From NCBI GenBank assembly GCA_015227615.1, contig JAALGZ010000035.1:327462-391461 (forward strand): DNA of 64,000 nt, written 5' to 3'. Positions 56,943 through 64,000 of the stretch are shown here, piece after piece (the first letter of the stretch is position 1; each line of letters begins with the position of its first letter). Origin of the DNA: Labyrinthula sp. Ha (taxonomy: Eukaryota > Sar > Bigyra > Labyrinthulida > Labyrinthulaceae). The position numbers were made by a program, and so were the translations under genes. The notes beneath the pieces are model-generated. The model was not told where the DNA came from. It searched no databases and was given only the letters and a program-made list of their open reading frames with translations.

Positions 56943-58865
56943 TTAAATTTGACCAGCAACAAGCTCACTAGCAAGTTGGGTTTCTTTAGACTCTTTTTTC
57001 ATTATTACTCCTGCCTCATTCTTAGGAGTGTGGGTCCACAGATTTTTTATTCCTAAGACAAGAATAATAACCAAGAGAACAACAATCGTTAATTGCAACA
57101 CATTGTTCACAGAAATTTCAAACTCTTCATCCTCCGAGGTTATAATGGGATCTTTACTGGGAATACCTGTAGGTGCCAGTGTTGGAGGGGTACACAATCC
57201 ACATGTAACAGGACAAGCTTCCTGTACAAGATCATAGCTACAATCATTTTGAAGATCAACACACTCTGCATCTTCCATGGTAGCCGTAGATTTTAGTCCA
57301 GTAGGTACAGCATCTTCACAAACGATTGGCGCTGCAGTTGGAAGTAAAGTAGGGGGTGGAGTAATCGTAGGTGGAGTTGGAGCTGTAGGAACAATTACAG
57401 GCGACTCAGTTTCCACGAATTCACTGTATAATATTTTATCTCTTGGTTTGACCATAAATAAACCTCTTTCGATAGAGGAAATAGCTATATTTCCACTTGG
57501 ATGCATATAGTTACTCCAAGTACCTTCAAAAGCATTTGGTTCTACATCTGGATTAACATCAAAGAAACCTGCTTCTGATATTTCTGGTATTCCTTGTATG
57601 TCCAAAATTCTTAATCCAGCAACATAGTTAGATAAATACATGAACCTATTGCTGATTGGTGGATATAAAGATTTTCCTTCCTCATAGGGTGGTGATCCAC
57701 CCCATCCTTTTTCATGGATTGCACCCCAATTATACAAATTATGATCTATGGAAATATCTCTGTGTACAAATTCTCCTTTAAAAATAGGATTTCTCAAATC
57801 AGTTACGTCTACAAGGTATGTAGTTGTTGTTGGTACAACTTGAAGTATCTCATCAAGTTCATCATTCAAGAAAACCCATCTCATATCAGCCGTCAACCAA
57901 CCTTGATGAACATAGTTTGCATTTGAGTATGTTGTTTTGGATATTGTTTCAATGTTTTGCTTATCAGTAACATCTAAAATTACAAAATGATCTTCATAAA
58001 ACCCCAGAAAAATTTCTCTTCCTGTAAATCTCTCATCAGGTCCATCATAAACTACAATTTGAGCATCATGAGTATATCCTTGTTCTTCAAAACAAGCCTC
58101 TGAAACTGGATTAAGTGCATCGGGTTCCAAATTAAGAATATATGGACCACCTTTACATTTATTACTTCCCAATGAATATGCATATCCTGTTTCTGTATTC
58201 ATAGCAATATTATGAGCCGCTCCATGTCCTGAATGAATAGTATCTGGCTCTATCTCTAAAGGATAATCTTCTTTTGGAATATCTCTCAAACGAGTAAGAT
58301 CAAACACTTCAACTCCATGTCTTTCGTCAAACTCTGTCTCTTCAGTTCTGTCTCTTACAAGATACGCAACATCCTTGTAAACCTTTACATCAGCCCAATT
58401 ATCTTGAGATGCAGCATTTGGTCCATATGCGACTGTTATTGGATTAGAAGGATCAATTGTATCAATAAACCAAATGCCATTGTTTACTGTAAATAAGGTG
58501 TATTCCTGACCAGTTACTGTATCTTCCCATCCCCAAATATCAGAGGATGAAGTGGTTCCGTTCTGCTGATCAATAAACAGATCTGTCAGAGGGATAAAAG
58601 ACATAAAATCAACATCTCTGCAAGCAAATTCTTCCCCATTAATAACCAAAACTCCATCAATATCTCCGGTATTGTTACAAGTTTGTGGGGTGAAGGATGA
58701 GGCGAGATTTGGTCTTGGAAGTTCTCCGGCTGCTACTTTTTCTTTCCAAAAATTGAGCTTTTTGTCCATCAGCATTAGACCATTTTTACTCATAAGGCTG
58801 TTTCTTCCCTCAATCGATAGCCAAGAAGTTGCTAATAGGATACTTAAGTTAAAAACTGTTTTCAT
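56943..58865 (-). CDS. secreted/membrane LVIVD beta-propeller protein with ShK-like domain (gene 3)
   Basis: Intronless, 640 residues from the ATG at 58865 (same signal peptide as gene 2; the frame is again open for 48 codons upstream). The N-terminal ~400 residues match gene 2 with one substitution. After YPPISNRFMYLSNY it changes (V-A-G-L-R-I-L-D-I-Q-G-I-P-E-I-S versus A-A-G-I-R-I-L-D-I-Q-G-M-P-V-V-S), and continues with a different Pro/Thr linker (TAPTPPTITPPPTLLPT), a six-Cys ShK-like module ending CPVTCGLC, a short PT stretch without the 36-bp repeat, a membrane helix (LTIVVLLVIILVLGI) and a different tail. The switch is abrupt at DNA level near 57,660. It is therefore a chimera of a duplicated 5' part and an older, diverged 3' part, or the product of conversion. 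Stop TAA. Confidence 0.88.
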   Translation of the reverse strand: MKTVFNLSILLATSWLSIEGRNSLMSKNGLMLMDKKLNFWKEKVAAGELPRPNLASSFTPQTCNNTGDIDGVLVINGEEFACRDVDFMSFIPLTDLFIDQQNGTTSSSDIWGWEDTVTGQEYTLFTVNNGIWFIDTIDPSNPITVAYGPNAASQDNWADVKVYKDVAYLVRDRTEETEFDERHGVEVFDLTRLRDIPKEDYPLEIEPDTIHSGHGAAHNIAMNTETGYAYSLGSNKCKGGPYILNLEPDALNPVSEACFEEQGYTHDAQIVVYDGPDERFTGREIFLGFYEDHFVILDVTDKQNIETISKTTYSNANYVHQGWLTADMRWVFLNDELDEILQVVPTTTTYLVDVTDLRNPIFKGEFVHRDISIDHNLYNWGAIHEKGWGGSPPYEEGKSLYPPISNRFMYLSNYVAGLRILDIQGIPEISEAGFFDVNPDVEPNAFEGTWSNYMHPSGNIAISSIERGLFMVKPRDKILYSEFVETESPVIVPTAPTPPTITPPPTLLPTAAPIVCEDAVPTGLKSTATMEDAECVDLQNDCSYDLVQEACPVTCGLCTPPTLAPTGIPSKDPIITSEDEEFEISVNNVLQLTIVVLLVIILVLGIKNLWTHTPKNEAGVIMKKESKETQLASELVAGQI

Positions 58866-61800
58866 TTGATTTTGCTTTATTATATAGTGGAATATTGTTT
58901 TGTTTTTCTGATATCCAAGATAAAACAAAGAGTAAAGGTCATTTTTGAACTGAGGTACGGGAATTGAAAGATTTTCGTAATAATTCAAAGGATATAAATG
59001 GAAGACCAAATCATCAGTGTCAAATTCATTTATTCTTCTTGTACTGTTAAAAATACCAGTAATCTACTGTAAGATTTCTGGAATATAAATTTTGGGTTCT
59101 CAAAACACAAATATATTGTAATAGCACTATTATGGTTATTACTGGAATATCTTCGAATTAGTGTAAAGAAATCCTTATAATAAAATAACTTGGGCAATAT
59201 AATATTGAGCCCATTTCATGATTATTGTCCTTGTATTTATTTGACTGACGAGGACTAGGCCCTGATATTTTATCTTCAGCAAAAAGCTTGACGAATGGAA
59301 ATATATTCTTTATTATACTAGTGTTAATATAACAAGTACTCTAATAAAACATAAGAACCTTTTAATATAACCATATATTGTAATAAAAAACTTAATACTG
59401 TATTGTATTCTAAATCAAGTAATACTTGGAGTATTTTTTGAATATTCAATTGGCTCTGAGGAGAACTTGGAAGTAAAAGTACGTATGATTCAGTGTATAT
59501 AGTTCTAGGAAAGGGGAAAATTTAGCAACACAACCTTCCCCATCTCAATAACCTTTCACGCTAATTCACATAGCTCTCAAACACATGAAAACAGTTGTTT
59601 CCTGCAAATAGTCTAAACTCATTTCTGATGGGGCACATGTTCTCAGGTATTTCTGTGGTTTGTTCTGTACGGATTATTACTAGAGCGATAAAAACAGTAT
59701 AATATCAATCACAGAGTTCTTAGACCCTAAAAAGATACTCCTCATAAAATATATTGATATATTTTTGGCATGTGGTAGCTAATAACATAACTCTGAGCCG
59801 TTAACATATATTCAAGACATTGATATGGTAATTTAGAGCATAGATAGAAGGACACTAAGACTCTTGTAGGGCCAACTATAGAAGTGGTATAGTATTAGGG
59901 TGACTGAATTATTTTTTCTTCAATTTTCTATAACTCTATGTATTAATCCTACTCACAAAAAAATATGAAACAGTAAACTATATTAATCATTCAATTTTTT
60001 TTTTAGGGTTTTTTACTGCTTGAAAACCAAGTACCATACCTTGTAAATCTAGGCCTTGTTTCTAGTAGCAGTTTAAATATAGTTCCAAAGTAGCTATATA
60101 CAATGGAGCTGATAACAATGTTCGAATCAGTACAATAACAGCTAAAAAAGATCTATACAAACCTTTTAGCAACTATTCGTGCCGGACTTTATTGGGATTT
60201 TCGATCATAACAATTGGAACACTTAAAATGTCAAGGATTGAAACCAGGAAGTTGTTCTCAATCTGTAGCTTCCGGACTACGAGTACCCTCTGTAAGATTT
60301 AACTATGTTGTTTTTATCCTTAATACTAAAGTGGAACTTGGTTTGTACGGCACTGTTGTTCCTTATCTCTGTATAGATAGTTTTTTTCCTTAATTAAAAT
60401 AAAATGGTTAAGAACTGTGAAACTTCTAGCCTTGACACTTCAAGAATCTTATTCTAGCAATTGCTGGGTTTGACCTATTCGCGAAAAAATTTTGTTCGCA
60501 TAATTTGTAGGATTTAAAATTTAAATTTTCCTCGATTTTAGATGCATCTAATTAATTCATGATTTTGATTGTATTGTGATTTCCATATCATAATGTTGAT
60601 TGCATTGGTATGGGGCTGTGCTTCTGATACCATGGTGAGTACAAAGTGTTTGATTTCATTTAATAACTTGTTTCTACTACAGATTTAGAAAACGCAGATT
60701 TCATCAGCTTTCCCCATATTTATTTTAGTGTACTACCAGCAGTATTTAAGAATACAGCTATTTTTCTTTCTTCAGCTAATCCAAATTTACTATACATATA
60801 CTATGAAAGAATTCTTGTAGCAAATATTTTAAATCCAAAGTCGAATTCTATCTGCACCAGTTCTTGCTCTACATAGGGGAAAAATATATTTTCTATCTTT
60901 CTACCGTATTCTACACTGTATAGCATCGATCCATGTGTTTTGTACATTATCAATGACTTACAGTATATTGTTAGAATCTTGAATTTCTCTGGGATTCTGA
61001 TCATCCCATTTTATTCTACCTCATCTATTTATCTTATTTCTTGTCCAAATTTTCTGATTGAAAATTTCTTTACATATCTGAACACTCAAGCTGTTACAAT
61101 AAAATTAATAGATTAATATTCAAACAATGTTCTTAGGTTGATGTTCTTACTTCATAATGAGTACGTAGAATACTCAATTTTTCATAATGCATTAAATAAG
61201 ATAAGACCCATTTATTTCCTAAACCATCCCCATTTAATACTATATTATTCTTACGGAGTTCCTATTGTTTCAGGTCGTACACTTGTAATTTGTTCAAGCT
61301 TCCATTATTTTGGATATTAATCCAAAATCAAATATTAGTTTTCTTTGAGTTTACAAACTCTTCTTTCATATCTTCTCACTGTATATATATATATTCATTA
61401 CGTTAGATATTTTCTTACTCTGATTTCTATTGAGAGTCAAACTGTTGGTTTTTGATACTTCCGTAAATATAGTTTAAGAAACCTCGATGTCTTTAATTGT
61501 TCTTGCAATAAGGCCAATATATATATATGATCGAATAAACTGGTTATTCCTAAGAACCTGTCAAGGTTCGGACTTTTCCAGAATAGTTAGTCCGGTAGAG
61601 TTGTAAATCAACAGGACTAATGTTTAGAAACAATTCTCCGTTACAGGATTATGCTCTTAGAAGGATGTACTAATTTTAGGGTAAGATGGATACTGTATAC
61701 ATAGAAAAATCATTTGGTTCAACTACACAGTTCAGAAAATTTAGCAGGGATTTATCACACCCAGAGGTAGCAGTTATACCCGGTATCATACAGGTGCAAA

Positions 61801-63966
61801 GGAAAACTTTCTCCAATGAATCAACAAAACCAAACTCAAAGGAGAACTAATATTCTCTTGTGGATGCCGCTTAACGCTAACCTATTGTATCAAACCAGAC
61901 ACAATACCTTGGTTTTAGTTTAACTGAAAGTGATTTTTTTTCAGTAACTCTTGGTTATGTTAGAATTTGCATTCATCTTCTTACTAATTTTCACATATCA
62001 TGTGTATGTACTTGATATATTGATACTTTAAGTATTGATATTTGTGTACTTTTTCCATGGTCCCCGAAATTTCGGTATCTTATCATTAATATCGTTAAGT
62101 TTTCTGGCTCACAACTACTGAGACCCACATTTAAACTTAACAAGTATTTTTTTACCTACAGAGGCAAAAAACTAACCATCTAATTTTATCAATATTGGAA
62201 CATATGTCCGTTGTCAGCTGTACTGTTATACTTAGTATCTACAATTATTTACAGCAAGAAAACATTTTTCCTGGAAGATCCGTATAACATCTGCCAAATT
62301 AAAATTGGAATCACATTTACCTGAGCCAGATCTATCTGTTCTATAATATTCTTTGACAAAAATTGAATTAAACATGCTTTTGTCGATTTGGCATCTTATC
62401 ATTTTATTTAATATGGCATGAATAACGAATCAAGCATCATTATTGGAATCTAAAGCTAGAAAAGAAAACTGAAAACTTTCTATTACGTATCAGGAGTATT
62501 AAGAATTCTTATCAAACTCTGTTCCAAGATGCTGTTTTTAATAAATCCTAAAAACTTAGCAAATTGGATTAGTAGGAGCTAGTACTTATTCCGCAAACTA
62601 TTGTAATAGCTTTATTTCTTAGAGCGTCTACCTAAATACCTCAAAATATACATGTAGTTTACTTAAGGTCCAAAGAAAACTAAAAACTAAGTAGAGGAAC
62701 CATTTTTTCTCTGAGAAGCGTATTGAATAAAAAGTAACATAATAATGATCACATAGACATTTCATTGGTTCGTAATAGTTAGTAAGAGAAAGAATACCCT
62801 GTCGATTTAAATCCAGGTAAATAAAGTGTAATAAATCCCAATATCTGCTCATTCAGTGTGTTGTAGTAATCTAACAAAGCAAAATGTTAGTACTACCATA
62901 CTAGGCTTTTTCTTGTTTCTGACTGGATTAGCACTCGTGATAAAGAAACTATGAAATTACTCAATTAGATAGGTTCCTACCTGTCATAACAACTGTTGGA
63001 GGCATAATTCTAGCCCTGAACAGTTCGATTCGGTTAGCGTATTTTATATATGAATTATGAGAAGAAGCTTTCCGAAAAAAAAACAGATTAAGATCCTAAG
63101 TACAAGAAATCATATTCGAGAGTAAGCTCTGCCCAGCAGAATCAGAGAAACCACATCCATATCGAAAAACATACTTTAGGAGTGCAAATATCTTGGGGAT
63201 TTTCTCTACCCCTATAAAAGGTCTAGACAACCGAATCAAATTTTGACTATAAGCTTGATGGATCGTGCACTTAGACTTTGGAAACTTGTGTTAAATGGTG
63301 ATACATTCGATTGAATAGCACAGTTTAAAGTACACTTTGAATATTTTGGATACTGTAGCGACCTTAGTAAGAGAAGTTCGTTTTATGTTCTTGATGGAAC
63401 TGTGGAGAACCCTGTATAATTGATAAGAGCTAGATGCAGAAGAGACTTACTTTCAAGTCTAGTGCTGGACCTCGTGGTAGTGGTAAGAAATTTTATTAGT
63501 ACGTATGATGTTTTCCTGGCATTAAGAGAATGTTTGTTAGATCAGTTTCAAATTGAAAATATAAGCTAAGACAAGAAATTATTCATATGACCATTGAGAA
63601 GGACTATTCCCGTTTCATGACGAGTTATCAAGCGTTGGTTGCAGAATTGAATTCTTTAGACAATGTGATGAACTGGAAGAACATTTTCCTTAATTTCTTA
63701 GAAAGTTTGTGAAGTACCTTATCGGTGATACCCTATTCTCTTAAGAACAATGCAGAGTTTTTAAAAGAAGCCAAATTATTTTGGGGCACTACTTTTGATG
63801 TAGTGTTGGATTATCTCATATTTTATGGTCTTTATCAGCCTAGTGGAAAAAAATACTCTGCTCAAGAGAAAACTGGGATGAATAACTGCGAAACTATCAC
63901 TAACAACAAGAAAATAAAAGGTCTTAGGTCAAATATTTTGGTCTCAGGAAAAAAGGTGTTACTGTT
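57661..63966. repeat. segmental duplication, copy B
   Basis: Direct copy of 45,279-51,580. The last aligned bases before divergence are near 63,966, after which the two copies differ by several changes in ~40 bp up to the window end. Copy B has a slightly longer AT microsatellite near 61,382 and one T fewer near 63,512. Confidence 0.95.
58866..62951. other. noncoding region upstream of propeller gene 3 (copy B)
   Basis: Counterpart of 46,484-50,564, without a supported gene. Identity with copy A alternates between near-perfect and diverged blocks. Confidence 0.6.
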
Positions 63967-64000
63967 ACAAATGTCTTTGAAAACAGCGTAAAGAAAGAAG
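62952..64000 (+). mobile_element. 5' end of the copia element in copy B, cut by the window end
   Basis: LTR-like repeat at ~62,952-63,085 and the Gag fragment from ~63,585, nearly identical to 50,565-51,613 including its stop codon. The rest of the element, if present, lies beyond the window. Confidence 0.75.

Noticed and set aside
42191-58865. ShK-like modules considered as toxins
   Set aside because: They are tethered between a large propeller and a membrane helix; ShK folds are common structural modules in such proteins, so no toxin function is claimed.

Overview
The window is nuclear DNA of a ciliated or flagellated protist: AT-rich, with eukaryotic housekeeping genes (IFT74, cytosolic HSP70, the TFIIIB subunit BRF1, a Claspin/Mrc1-like replication checkpoint protein and the splicing factor BUD13), very short spliceosomal introns (27-29 nt), and two plant/protist-type transposon classes (MULE and Ty1/copia). 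Three secreted type I membrane proteins combine an LVIVD/choice-of-anchor-B beta-propeller, Pro-Thr linkers and a six-cysteine ShK-like module. That combination is best known from stramenopiles, so a heterokont is my preferred reading, but the assignment is inferred from domain style only.

Layout. 0-2.9 kb: IFT74 (+) faces a WD40-like gene (-), with 3 bp between the two stop codons; IFT74 carries one in-frame TGA. 2.9-10.4 kb: gene desert with one possible retroelement scrap. 10.5-12.7 kb: HSP70 (-) with heat-shock elements upstream. 12.7-20.9 kb: desert. 20.9-24.9 kb: BRF1 (+) convergent with the Claspin/Mrc1-like gene (-), both with 28-29 nt introns. 26.8-28.6 kb: BUD13 (+) convergent with an unrecognised gene (-). 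28.6-38.0 kb: desert with small repeats. 38.05-41.13 kb: a MULE DNA transposon with ~71 bp terminal inverted repeats and a frameshifted transposase. 42.2-58.9 kb: the propeller-protein cluster, with gene 1 (+) convergent with gene 2 (-), and gene 3 (-) about 12.38 kb further on. 50.6-55.3 kb: a decayed Ty1/copia retrotransposon.

The dominant large-scale structure is a direct segmental duplication. About 6.3 kb (45,279-51,580) recurs at 57,661-63,966, offset by ~12.38 kb. It begins inside the coding sequence of propeller gene 2/3, so these two proteins have almost identical N-terminal two-thirds and diverged C-terminal thirds. Identity is patchy: blocks that are nearly identical alternate with clearly diverged blocks, as expected from gene conversion or repeated unequal exchange, or from an assembly artefact that must be excluded.

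All four gene pairs here are tail-to-tail. Every confidently identified cellular gene ends in TAA or TAG, none in TGA, which makes the TGA inside IFT74 worth attention. I saw no tRNA, rRNA or CRISPR.
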